Assembly: GCF_030551755.1 (NCBI RefSeq)
Contig: NZ_JAUPEC010000003.1
Location: 186,001-250,000, forward strand
From: Pseudocolwellia sp. AS88
GTDB taxonomy: Bacteria; Pseudomonadota; Gammaproteobacteria; Enterobacterales; Alteromonadaceae
DNA: 64,000 nt
Reading direction: 5' to 3'
Made by a program: the position numbers and the translations under genes. Numbering within the stretch: the stretch's first letter is position 1; every line of letters starts with the position of its first letter. Below, piece after piece: positions 52,881 through 60,804 of the stretch. The notes below the pieces were generated by a model, which was given only the letters and a program-made list of their open reading frames with translations, did no database searches and had not been told where the DNA came from.

Positions 52881-53621
52881 TTGATTGGCTATTTAAAAAA
52901 GTTTACATATACAAATGAAGAACTTATCTCACAAATAAGAAGAGGTGATAAAAGTATTCTATCTGTAATTGCTCACCTTGATATGAACAAAAAATATGAA
53001 ATTAAAAATGAAAGGCCAACGACTCTATTATTTTATAGTGTCACAGGGATGTTTGATTCTGGAGGGTATAGTAATCAAATCGTTGAAAAAATGATTTCAT
53101 GTGGAGCTAACTTAAATAGGATGGAAAATTATAACAAACAACAAAAAGAACAAACTGGAGTCTTTTATTACGGTACACCATTACAAGCAGCGATAAAAAG
53201 CTTTAGGCCTGATCTAGCGGTAACACTGTTGGAGCATGGGAGTATTCCATCACAATGTTTCTATAATTTTATTAAATCAATTAACTTTAAAATGGACACA
53301 AATGATATATATAGATGTGCGGAACTCATGCTCTTAAGAGGCGCTGAACCAAACGAGTTTTCAAAAGATGAAATTCACAATTTTGGTGAAACGGCATTAG
53401 ACATCTTATTATTTAGATCAACATGTAAAGTCGATCAATTTAATTCTGAAGCATTGATTAATTGTTATAGAGAGTTGATAAAATTGCTTAAAAGCCATAA
53501 GGCTCAAGTAGGTAACGGATATATATCAAGTGTGAAGGCCTTAGAGCATGATAAATATGAGGTTACTTTTAAGAGGAGCTATTCTGATTCATATACAATG
53601 GTTATGAAATGTATAAATTGA
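52881..53621 (+). CDS. Ankyrin-repeat protein, island cargo
   Basis: 246 residues, starting at a TTG with AAGGA seven bases upstream; no ATG is nearer than codon 36. Ankyrin-type helical repeats are seen at TTLLFYSVTGMFDS…VEKMISCGANLN, GTPLQAAIKSFRPDLAVTLLEHGS, CAELMLLRGAEPNEF and GETALDILL. No enzymatic domain is visible. It is likely a protein-binding cytoplasmic protein, adjacent to the membrane PH-like gene but divergent from it; both look like cargo. Codons are more AT-rich than in the core genes. Confidence 0.8.
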   Translation: MIGYLKKFTYTNEELISQIRRGDKSILSVIAHLDMNKKYEIKNERPTTLLFYSVTGMFDSGGYSNQIVEKMISCGANLNRMENYNKQQKEQTGVFYYGTPLQAAIKSFRPDLAVTLLEHGSIPSQCFYNFIKSINFKMDTNDIYRCAELMLLRGAEPNEFSKDEIHNFGETALDILLFRSTCKVDQFNSEALINCYRELIKLLKSHKAQVGNGYISSVKALEHDKYEVTFKRSYSDSYTMVMKCIN

Positions 53622-53720
53622 TGTGTGACTTGTTGGCAAGGTAAACACAGTATCATGATTGGAATCTATTTCTACTTATAAAGCTCTTGAGTTAAAACCT
53701 GTTTTTCGTACTAGATAAAA

Positions 53721-53729
53721 TGCTATAAT
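53721..53729 (+). promoter_or_regulatory. Extended −10 promoter TGCTATAAT
   Basis: A perfect TATAAT with a TG extension, 33 bases before the 75-residue ORF. No good −35 at 17 bases, as expected for an extended −10 promoter. It probably drives the final two genes of the island. Confidence 0.55.
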
Positions 53730-53761
53730 GTAAACTTATCTTTACGAATTAGGTTTGTATT

Positions 53762-53989
53762 ATGGAAAAACCAATCAGCAGTAAATACATGAGTGGTGAT
53801 ATCAGACACTTAATTAATGATGCTATTCAAAGTGAGTTAGCAAACTTACCAAGTACTCTAGCTGAAATTAAAGATCCCGTTCAACGATTAAACTTCTTAA
53901 CTAAGCTTATGCCATTTGTTTGCGCTCCAATTAAACAAGTTGGTATTATGACAGCTCGCAGGGAAACAGGTGAAGATCTGATAACTTAA
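53762..53989 (+). CDS. Small island protein (75 residues)
   Basis: Helical, soluble. The segment LAEIKDPVQRLNFLTKLMPFVCAPIKQV resembles short proteins that carry a P-x-x-R-L-x-x-L-x-K-L-(M/L)-P-(Y/F)-V pattern in other bacterial mobile elements and phages, whose function is not known to me. It is 23 bases upstream of the zinc-ribbon gene and probably forms a unit with it. A TATAAT promoter precedes it. Confidence 0.65.
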   Translation: MEKPISSKYMSGDIRHLINDAIQSELANLPSTLAEIKDPVQRLNFLTKLMPFVCAPIKQVGIMTARRETGEDLIT

Positions 53990-54012
53990 TCAGAGTTTTT
54001 GGAGTATATCTG

Positions 54013-54639
54013 ATGCCTAAAGGTCAACATTTTGGGAGAAAACAAACTAGAGCTTATACAGGTGAATATCATCGGATTAATGCTCGTATATTTAAGCCTC
54101 TACTCACAAATCCGCTAGGGAATTATTCTCTTGATTCTGAATACTTAGATAATGAACACTCCAAGCTAAAGTTATCAGAAAACAAAAATGGCATTCGCTA
54201 TTTAACATTTACTATAAATCATAAACCCCATCATATTGCGTTAAAACTTGATAATCGAAGTGCGAGCAATAAACTTTATATAACTTGTCCTTATTGCCAA
54301 GGACAGCGCCAACACCTTTACGCAATTAAATATGCTTATGGTTGCCGTAAATGTATTGGCTTACATTACGCTACGCAAAGCGAACGACCACAAGAAAGAC
54401 TTATGAGGCGAATCAGAAAGCTAAGAAAAGATTTATGGGGATATGATTGGCCTGATGTTAATAATATGTTTGAACGCGTCATATATTGGCCTAAACCTAA
54501 GTGGATGCGTTGGAAAACATTTGAACAAAGACGCAATAAAATAATTGAGTTAGAAAAAACATATTGGGCTTTAGCCGCTCAGCAATTGAAAAATACATTT
54601 GGTAACTATCTATCAAACAGTGAACTTCCTATTAAGTAG
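54013..54639 (+). CDS. Zinc-ribbon island protein
   Basis: 208 residues. A four-cysteine zinc ribbon, CPYCQGQRQHLYAIKYAYGC then RKCIGLHYATQ (about 95–125), with an N-terminal beta region (LSENKNGIRYLTFTINHKPHHI) and a basic helical C-terminal half (RPQERLMRRIRKLRKDLWG). Proteins of this form recur in proteobacterial prophages and integrated elements without known function; nucleic-acid binding is likely. Its stop codon lies within the first GTAGTAC site of the right arm, so the gene directly abuts the end of the island. Confidence 0.75.
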   Translation: MPKGQHFGRKQTRAYTGEYHRINARIFKPLLTNPLGNYSLDSEYLDNEHSKLKLSENKNGIRYLTFTINHKPHHIALKLDNRSASNKLYITCPYCQGQRQHLYAIKYAYGCRKCIGLHYATQSERPQERLMRRIRKLRKDLWGYDWPDVNNMFERVIYWPKPKWMRWKTFEQRRNKIIELEKTYWALAAQQLKNTFGNYLSNSELPIK

Positions 54640-54654
54640 TACCCTGTGTAGTAC
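54636..54654 (+). promoter_or_regulatory. Right arm sites, paired GTAGTAC
   Basis: GTAGTAC at 54636–54642 and 54648–54654, with the same 12-base spacing and orientation as the pair at 47772/47784. The flanks ATTAAGTAGTACC and TGTAGTACTG are also shared. The site is 55 bases inside attR, as expected for integrase arm sites. Confidence 0.7.
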
Positions 54655-54708
54655 TGCGCGTGGTCTATTTGATGTTTTTTAATGTATATAAAGGCTTGTG
54701 GGTATTAA

Positions 54709-54730
54709 TCGATTCCTGCCGAGAGCGCCA
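54709..54730 (+). repeat. attR: 22-bp direct repeat, right
   Basis: Identical to the tRNA-Arg 3' end at 47636–47657; no tRNA body precedes it, so it marks the right junction of the island. Confidence 0.93.
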
Positions 54731-54883
54731 ATTCTTGCTTTAATTATCACTCTAAAACAAATCCTTTTGTATTCGATACATATACATAGAAAAAGTCGTA
54801 CTTTAACGTTAACATGCTATTAGTTTTTAAAGAGTGCTAACGTGATTAATCTCTTTATTCAGAAGCACATAGGATGAATAGTA

Positions 54884-56920
54884 ATGAATTCAATTGGTTT
54901 TTTAGGCTTTGCATTTGCAAGCTTTTCATATGTTATTTTTACATTACTTATCCTTGCAGCACGAAATAATACCTTATTGGCTCGATGTATAATTATTTGT
55001 GCATTATCTACATTGGCGGCCAACCTAGTAGCGGCGCTTCAAATCAAATGGGGTTTTAGTTTACAGCTTGTTATGGTTGCCGATGGCTTCAAAATAGCTT
55101 GTTGGTCTATTTTAATCCTTATATGTAATACAGAAGAGCCAACCTTTCGGCGTTTACTTTCTAATGTTTATATAAAAAAATATTGCCTAATATGGCTTGG
55201 TTTAATGCTGAGTTGTTGGGGACTTACCTATAGTCTTAATTTTTCTTATGAGTATTTGTTTTTATTATTTATAGTTTTAAATTTATGGACATTAGTTCTA
55301 CTTGAACAACTCTATCGCAGTGCAGATTCTCAAGTTAGATGGGCGATCTGGCCACTTGTTATTGCTATTGCGAGTATCTCTTTATTTGACTTCGTTTTGT
55401 ATGCACAAGCGATGATGGTGCAAAGCTTAGACTTCGATTTTTGGTTTAGCCGAGGCTTTATCGCTATTGTTGTTGTACCACTTTTATTGATCAGTACACG
55501 TAGAATAAAAAATGGCTCCGTAAGAATTTTCGTTTCAAGAAATGTTGTTTTTTATAGTTCTATGCTTATGATTGCAGGACTATATTTAGTTGTTATGGCT
55601 ATTGTTGGTTATGTATTAAGTTACCTAGGTGGCAAATGGGGATCTGTATTTAGTATTGGCTTTCTTGTTTTAGGTGGCGTTGTTCTTATTGTTTTATTAG
55701 CGACAGAAACTTTACGAAGAAATGTGAAGGTATTTATTGCTAAGAACTTCTTTGCAAATAAATATGAATACAGAGATGAATGGCTTAACCTCATAGGTAA
55801 AATTGAAACGAGTAATGCTGAAAATAACTATCAAATGGCAACTCATATCATGATGGACAAAACAGATGCGCAATATGGTGCTATTGTTAAGCAAGTATCT
55901 AATACGCAATTTGAAACTAAATATTCATCTGGTTTAGAGTTTGAGGAAATGTTTCTGCCGCAATTAATTCACCTTTGTCATTTTTGTAAGCGCCAAGGTT
56001 GGATTGTTGATTTCAAAGAATACTCAAAAGGGCCTAGTATTTATCCGGATTTGTCCCTTAATTTATTACAGTGGCAAGAGAAAAATATATCGGTTGTAGT
56101 GCCAATTTTTATTGGAAAAGATTTTTATGGCTTATTTATTTTAGCCACAGAGAAAAAATTAGATAAGTTAAATTGGGAAGATCGCGATTTACTTTTTGCA
56201 ATATCGCAACAGTTAGGTAATGTTTTATCGTTATACGAAGCGAACGATAAGCTTGCGGAATCAAGACAATTTGATGCTTTTAATCGCATGTCGGCTTTCC
56301 TCGTTCATGACTTGAAAAATATACAAGCGCAACTAGGACTTATAACAACAAATGCACAAAAGCATAGAAATAACCCTGAGTTTATTGATGATGTGTTTGA
56401 AACAGTTGAGTCTGCTACTGAACGTTTAGACAAGGTGCTTTCCCAATTACGTAATAAGCAAGTCGCACAATCTAAGAGTAATACGTTTACTATTAGTGGT
56501 GTATTAGAAAAAGTAGTAGAACAGAGAAATGTTAAAAAACCTTTAGTTACCTTTAGTGTAGATGCAGAAGCTACCGTTATTGCAGATAAAGAGGTGTTGT
56601 TTTCTGTATTAAATCATCTTATTCAAAACGCTCAAGAAGCAACACAACCTGATGGCTGGGTAAAAGTATCATTAAATAATATGTCAAATGAGGCGGTTAT
56701 TATCATTGAAGATAATGGTAGTGGTATGTCAAAAACATTTATTGAAAAAAGATTGTTTAAACCTTTTGATACAACAAAAGGTAATGCTGGGATGGGTATT
56801 GGTGTTTATGAAGCCAAACAGTTCATTGAAAGCATTTCAGGAGTTATTAAAGTAGAAAGTGAGGAAGGAGTCGGTAGTAAGTTTACTGTTACCATTCCAG
56901 CAACTTCACCATTAATATAA
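54884..56920 (+). CDS. prsK: PEP-CTERM system histidine kinase PrsK
   Basis: 678 residues. Eight or more N-terminal helices (to about residue 280), a GAF domain (about 310–440; HIMMDKTDAQYGAIVKQV, LFILATEKKLDKLNWEDRDLLFAI), then HisKA (FLVHDLKNIQAQLGLI, His near 470) and HATPase (LNHLIQNAQEA, EDNGSGMS, GNAGMGIGVYEAKQF). The architecture and the HDLKN H-box are those of PrsK. It phosphorylates PrsR, encoded 32 bases downstream, to control exopolysaccharide and PEP-CTERM genes with sigma-54. AGGA precedes the ATG. It starts about 150 bases after the island's right end. Confidence 0.93.
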   Translation: MNSIGFLGFAFASFSYVIFTLLILAARNNTLLARCIIICALSTLAANLVAALQIKWGFSLQLVMVADGFKIACWSILILICNTEEPTFRRLLSNVYIKKYCLIWLGLMLSCWGLTYSLNFSYEYLFLLFIVLNLWTLVLLEQLYRSADSQVRWAIWPLVIAIASISLFDFVLYAQAMMVQSLDFDFWFSRGFIAIVVVPLLLISTRRIKNGSVRIFVSRNVVFYSSMLMIAGLYLVVMAIVGYVLSYLGGKWGSVFSIGFLVLGGVVLIVLLATETLRRNVKVFIAKNFFANKYEYRDEWLNLIGKIETSNAENNYQMATHIMMDKTDAQYGAIVKQVSNTQFETKYSSGLEFEEMFLPQLIHLCHFCKRQGWIVDFKEYSKGPSIYPDLSLNLLQWQEKNISVVVPIFIGKDFYGLFILATEKKLDKLNWEDRDLLFAISQQLGNVLSLYEANDKLAESRQFDAFNRMSAFLVHDLKNIQAQLGLITTNAQKHRNNPEFIDDVFETVESATERLDKVLSQLRNKQVAQSKSNTFTISGVLEKVVEQRNVKKPLVTFSVDAEATVIADKEVLFSVLNHLIQNAQEATQPDGWVKVSLNNMSNEAVIIIEDNGSGMSKTFIEKRLFKPFDTTKGNAGMGIGVYEAKQFIESISGVIKVESEEGVGSKFTVTIPATSPLI

Positions 56921-56952
56921 ATGAAAGATTAAAAGAGAAGGATTCTTTCTAA

Positions 56953-58302
56953 ATGGAAAAATTATTAATCATTGATGACGATAAAGGTATTCAAAAGCAG
57001 CTTAAATGGAGCTTATCTGATTACGATGTAGTTTTAGCTGGCGATAGAGAAAGTGCTATTGCAGCGGTTAGACGTTTTGAACCAAAAGTAGTGACATTAG
57101 ATTTAGGTTTACCACCAGATGAAGCAAATGCTTCAGAAGGTTTAGCTGCACTACAAGAAATTCTTACTATAGCGCCACACACTAAAGTGATTGTTATCAC
57201 GGGTAATGATGATAGAACCAATGCTTTAAAAGCGATTGCTGCCGGTGCATACGACTTTTACCAGAAGCCTGTAGAGTCTGAAGTTATTAATGTGATCGTT
57301 TCTCGCGCTTTCAGCGTTGCTGCAATTGAAGAAGAAAACAGATTAATGCGTTCAGTTGCTGGTAGCGATATTGGCATCATAGGTAATAGTGCAACCATAG
57401 ACAGACTGCGTACTATGGTTAAACGTATTGCTCCTACTCAGATCACAGCATTACTATTAGGTGAAAGTGGTACAGGTAAAGAAGTGACAGCTAATGCTGT
57501 TCATTTAGCAAGTGATAGAAAAGACAAACCATTCATTGCTATCAACTGTGCTTCTATTCCTGAAACTTTATTAGAAAGTGAGTTATTTGGTTTTGAAAAA
57601 GGGGCTTTTACAGGAGCTCATAAAACCACTAAAGGTAAAATAGAGTGTGCTGAAGGCGGTACTTTATTTTTAGATGAAATAGGCGATATGCCTTTTAATC
57701 TTCAAGCTAAATTATTACGTTTTTTACAAGAAAAACAAATAGAGCGATTAGGTGGCAGACAAGAAATTTCTGTTGACGTAAGAGTGGTTTGTGCAACAAA
57801 TCAAAATCTTGAAGAAATGGTAAAAGAGAAAACATTCAGAGAAGATCTATTTTACCGTGTGAGTGAAATTACTTTGAATATCCCACCACTTAGAGACAGA
57901 GATGAAGATGTTATCATTTTAGCGCAATACTTCTTACAACGTTATGCTCTTGAATATAAAAGTAATGTAAAGAGCTTTTCAGATGATGGTTTTGCTGCTA
58001 TTAAAGCACACAGATGGCCCGGTAATATTCGTGAGTTACAGAATAAAGTTAAAAGCTCAGTAATTATGTGTACAGGTACACAAGTTACAGCGATGGACTT
58101 AGGTTTCTTTGATCATGAAAATACATCTTTCGAGCTGTCCCTGAATTTGCGTACTGTGCGTGAACAAGCTGAGTCGATTGCAATCAAGAAAGCTTATTCA
58201 CTTTCAGATGCTAATATGTCAAAAACAGCTGAGTTACTAGGTGTAACAAGGCCTACCTTATATTCACTTATTGAAAAGTATAATTTGAATGTGGGTGAGT
58301 AA
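56953..58302 (+). CDS. prsR: PEP-CTERM-box response regulator PrsR
   Basis: 449 residues. REC domain (LLIIDDDKGIQKQLKW; phospho-Asp in VVTLDLGLPPDEANASEG, whose insertion is typical of PrsR), a sigma-54 AAA+ domain (GESGTGKEVTANAVH, ELFGFEKGAFTGA, LFLDEIGDM) and a C-terminal Fis-type helix-turn-helix (NMSKTAELLGVTRPTLYSLIEKY). The GAFTGA loop is intact, so it should activate RpoN promoters. It is operonic with prsK. A likely target is the NIDO/PEP-CTERM-like gene at 24.8–26.1 kb, which has a sigma-54-type promoter. Confidence 0.95.
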   Translation: MEKLLIIDDDKGIQKQLKWSLSDYDVVLAGDRESAIAAVRRFEPKVVTLDLGLPPDEANASEGLAALQEILTIAPHTKVIVITGNDDRTNALKAIAAGAYDFYQKPVESEVINVIVSRAFSVAAIEEENRLMRSVAGSDIGIIGNSATIDRLRTMVKRIAPTQITALLLGESGTGKEVTANAVHLASDRKDKPFIAINCASIPETLLESELFGFEKGAFTGAHKTTKGKIECAEGGTLFLDEIGDMPFNLQAKLLRFLQEKQIERLGGRQEISVDVRVVCATNQNLEEMVKEKTFREDLFYRVSEITLNIPPLRDRDEDVIILAQYFLQRYALEYKSNVKSFSDDGFAAIKAHRWPGNIRELQNKVKSSVIMCTGTQVTAMDLGFFDHENTSFELSLNLRTVREQAESIAIKKAYSLSDANMSKTAELLGVTRPTLYSLIEKYNLNVGE

Positions 58303-58456
58303 ACCTATTTAACCTAAATACAGGCATTTATTGCGTTAGAATTGTTCAGCTATTCATAATTTGTAACAAATGCCTAGCCATTGTCACAAAGGAGCTTTTC
58401 AGTTTTAGCGCTTTTTCACTTATATTAAGAACATAACCGAAACAGAGAACATTCCT

Positions 58457-59182
58457 ATGGGTCAAGAAACTCCAAAAATTTTAGTGGTTGATGATGATAT
58501 GCGTTTACGCGCATTACTTGAGCGTTATCTTGTTGAGCAAGGTTATGTTGTAAGAAGTGCTGCTAACTCAGAACAAATGGATCGTTTATTAGAACGTGAA
58601 AATTTCCATTTATTAGTATTAGATCTGATGCTTCCAGGTGAAGATGGTTTATCTATTTGTCGTCGTTTACGTCAAAACTCTAACGATATTCCAATTGTTA
58701 TGCTGACAGCTAAGGGTGATGAAGTAGATCGAATTATTGGTTTAGAATTAGGCGCCGATGATTATATGCCTAAACCATTTAATCCAAGAGAATTGTTAGC
58801 ACGTATTAAAGCTGTGTTAAGACGTAAGGTTCTTGAAGCGCCAGGTGCTCCAAGTTTAGAAGAGAACATAATTTCATTCGGCGAATACCAACTAAACCTA
58901 GCAACACGAGAAATGTTGAAAGGTGATGTAAGCATGCCATTAACGAGTGGTGAGTTTGCTGTTTTAAAAGCATTAATTAGTCATCCTAGAGAACCTCTTT
59001 CTCGAGATAAACTAATGAATTTAGCTCGAGGCAGAGATTATTCTGCACTTGAAAGAAGTATCGATGTTCAAGTTTCTCGATTAAGACGTATGCTTGAAGA
59101 AGATCCTGCAAAACCTCGTTATATTCAAACGGTATGGGGCTTAGGTTACGTATTTGTTCCTGAAGGTAAAGAAACTGCTTAA
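58457..59182 (+). CDS. ompR: Osmotic response regulator OmpR
   Basis: 241 residues, close to the 239 of E. coli OmpR. REC domain (KILVVDDDMRLRALLERYL; phospho-Asp in LVLDLMLPGEDGL; Lys in YMPKPFNPRELLAR) and a winged-helix output domain (LTSGEFAVLKALISHPREPLSRDKLMNLARGRDYSALERSIDVQVSRLRRMLE). It controls porin and envelope genes in response to EnvZ. Unlike in enterics it does not overlap envZ; 190 bases with a hairpin separate them. Confidence 0.95.
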   Translation: MGQETPKILVVDDDMRLRALLERYLVEQGYVVRSAANSEQMDRLLERENFHLLVLDLMLPGEDGLSICRRLRQNSNDIPIVMLTAKGDEVDRIIGLELGADDYMPKPFNPRELLARIKAVLRRKVLEAPGAPSLEENIISFGEYQLNLATREMLKGDVSMPLTSGEFAVLKALISHPREPLSRDKLMNLARGRDYSALERSIDVQVSRLRRMLEEDPAKPRYIQTVWGLGYVFVPEGKETA

Positions 59183-59245
59183 GTTTTTTAACAGCTTAAC
59201 ATCATTTTTATAAGGCAGAATATCTGCTAGAACTCATTGAGAAAG

Positions 59246-59273
59246 AACACTTCATTTTTAATAATGAAGTGTT
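59246..59273 (+). promoter_or_regulatory. Hairpin between ompR and envZ
   Basis: AACACTTCATT and AATGAAGTGTT form a perfect 11-bp stem with a 6-base loop TTTAAT, 64 bases after ompR and about 100 before envZ. No T-run follows, so it looks like an mRNA-processing or attenuation structure. Confidence 0.55.
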
Positions 59274-59372
59274 TACTCAGAATTCTTTATTCGAAAGTTA
59301 ACATCCACTCCCAAGTTCAAATTGTTATTATATGGCACATCAAAAGCTTAGGTATTTAGGTAAAAAGTTATT

Positions 59373-60671
59373 ATGAAAGTATTACCACAAAGCGCATTTG
59401 GGCAAACGGTATTATTAATTGGTGTTTTACTCTTAGTTAACCAAGTTGTTTCTTACATTTCGATTGCTATCTATATCCTTCAACCCAACGCCCAACAAGT
59501 TAACCAACTACTCGCAAAACAAGTAAAAGCTGTATTTATTGATATTGATGATCCTGTTCTTAGGCCTGCAATGGCTGAGGCATTTCATAAAGAAACTGGA
59601 ATTGGTGTATATCGTGAGAATGTTGCTATGCAACTAGGTTTACAGCACGCCATTCATTATCCATTTCGTTCTGAAGAAATGTCATTCTTGCTTGGCGGAC
59701 CTGCAGAAGTTCGCATTTCACAAGGTGATGAATATTTATTCTGGATAAGGCCGCCTCAATCTCCTAATTGGTGGGTCAAAATACCGTTAACTGGGCTAGA
59801 AGAAGAAAATCTTTATCCATTACTTGTTATTTTAGCCATTTTAGGTGTGGTTAGTGTAGCTGGTGGTTGGCTGTTTGTACGACAACTGAATAGGCCATTA
59901 ACTGCATTACAGAATGCCGCAGAAGAGGTGGGAAGAGGTAACTTCCCTGAGCCACTAGAAGAACATGGTACGACTGAAGTTGTTTCGGTGACTCAGGCCT
60001 TTAATCATATGTCTAAAGGTATTCTACAGTTAGAGGATGATAGAAACTTATTGATGGCCGGTATCTCTCATGATTTACGTACACCGCTTACACGTATTCG
60101 TTTAGCTTCAGAAATGATATCTGTAGAAGATGAGTTTCTAAAAGAAGGTATTGAGGGTGATATTGATGATATGAATAAGATCATCGATCAATTTATTGAT
60201 TATATTCGCCATGATACTAAAGATACTATTGAAAGCAGTGACTTAAATGAGCTGTTAAAAGAAGTTATACAAGCCGAAAAGACCCAAGACCGTGTTATTG
60301 ATTATGAAGAGAATAAAATCTCATTAGTGCCTATTCGCTATATCGCAATAAAAAGAGTTATGGCTAATCTGATTCAAAATGCATTACGTTATAGCGATGG
60401 TAAAATAACGGTTGAGTTAAGTGAGAAAGTAAAAAGTAATCAAGTGATCATTACGGTCGTAGATGAAGGTCCTGGAATACCGGAAGATGAAATATCTCGT
60501 TTATTTCAGCCTTTTACCCAAGGTGATATTGCACGGGGTGGTGAAGGTAGTGGCTTAGGTTTAGCTATTATTAAACGTATTGTCGATTCTCATGGTGGAA
60601 GTGTTAAGTTGACTAATGTTACAGAAGGTGGTCTCAAAGCTACTGTAACTTTACCTTTTAAGCTAAATTAA
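59373..60671 (+). CDS. envZ: Osmosensor histidine kinase EnvZ
   Basis: 432 residues (E. coli 450). Helices at about 12–33 and 148–168 bracket the periplasmic sensor; a HAMP domain follows ([22 protein letters not shown]), then HisKA ([22 protein letters not shown], His near 233) and HATPase ([32 protein letters not shown]). Phosphorylates and dephosphorylates OmpR. Terminates in an intrinsic terminator shared with pckA. Confidence 0.94.
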   Translation: MKVLPQSAFGQTVLLIGVLLLVNQVVSYISIAIYILQPNAQQVNQLLAKQVKAVFIDIDDPVLRPAMAEAFHKETGIGVYRENVAMQLGLQHAIHYPFRSEEMSFLLGGPAEVRISQGDEYLFWIRPPQSPNWWVKIPLTGLEEENLYPLLVILAILGVVSVAGGWLFVRQLNRPLTALQNAAEEVGRGNFPEPLEEHGTTEVVSVTQAFNHMSKGILQLEDDRNLLMAGISHDLRTPLTRIRLASEMISVEDEFLKEGIEGDIDDMNKIIDQFIDYIRHDTKDTIESSDLNELLKEVIQAEKTQDRVIDYEENKISLVPIRYIAIKRVMANLIQNALRYSDGKITVELSEKVKSNQVIITVVDEGPGIPEDEISRLFQPFTQGDIARGGEGSGLGLAIIKRIVDSHGGSVKLTNVTEGGLKATVTLPFKLN

Positions 60672-60741
60672 GTTTACTTAAACTTAGCGGAGTCTATATT
60701 GTTTAATAGCTTCGTGGCTGTTGGGTGAGTGTGTAATACAG

Positions 60742-60777
60742 AAAAGCAGTATAAGTGAAAACTTATACTGCTTTTTT
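60742..60777. terminator. Bidirectional terminator between envZ and pckA
   Basis: AAAAGCAGTATAAG and CTTATACTGCTTTT form a perfect 14-bp stem with a 6-base loop, with T-runs on both strands, between two convergent genes. Confidence 0.93.
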
Positions 60778-60804
60778 AATGTTGAATATAGAATTTAGAT
60801 ACTT

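Larger units (their letters stand above)
47636..54730 (+). mobile_element. Integrative island in tRNA-Arg with HUH replication gene (about 7.1 kb)
   Basis: Bounded by a 22-bp direct repeat, the left copy being the tRNA-Arg 3' end and the right copy a bare duplicate. Order: tyrosine integrase; duplicated-domain protein; AlpA-type regulator; 152-residue protein; HUH-type replication protein; minus-strand membrane PH-like protein; ankyrin protein; 75-residue protein; zinc-ribbon protein. Paired GTAGTAC sites lie just inside both ends. There are no capsid, tail, terminase, relaxase or type IV secretion genes. The elements fit an excisable island that replicates by rolling circle and relies on another element for transfer. 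It could be a phage satellite, an inovirus-derived element or a mobilizable island; the class is not settled by the sequence. Confidence 0.9.

Noticed and set aside
54700-54730. A second tRNA-Arg gene at the right end of the island
   Set aside because: Only the last 22 bases of the tRNA are present; there is no D or anticodon arm. It is the attR duplicate.
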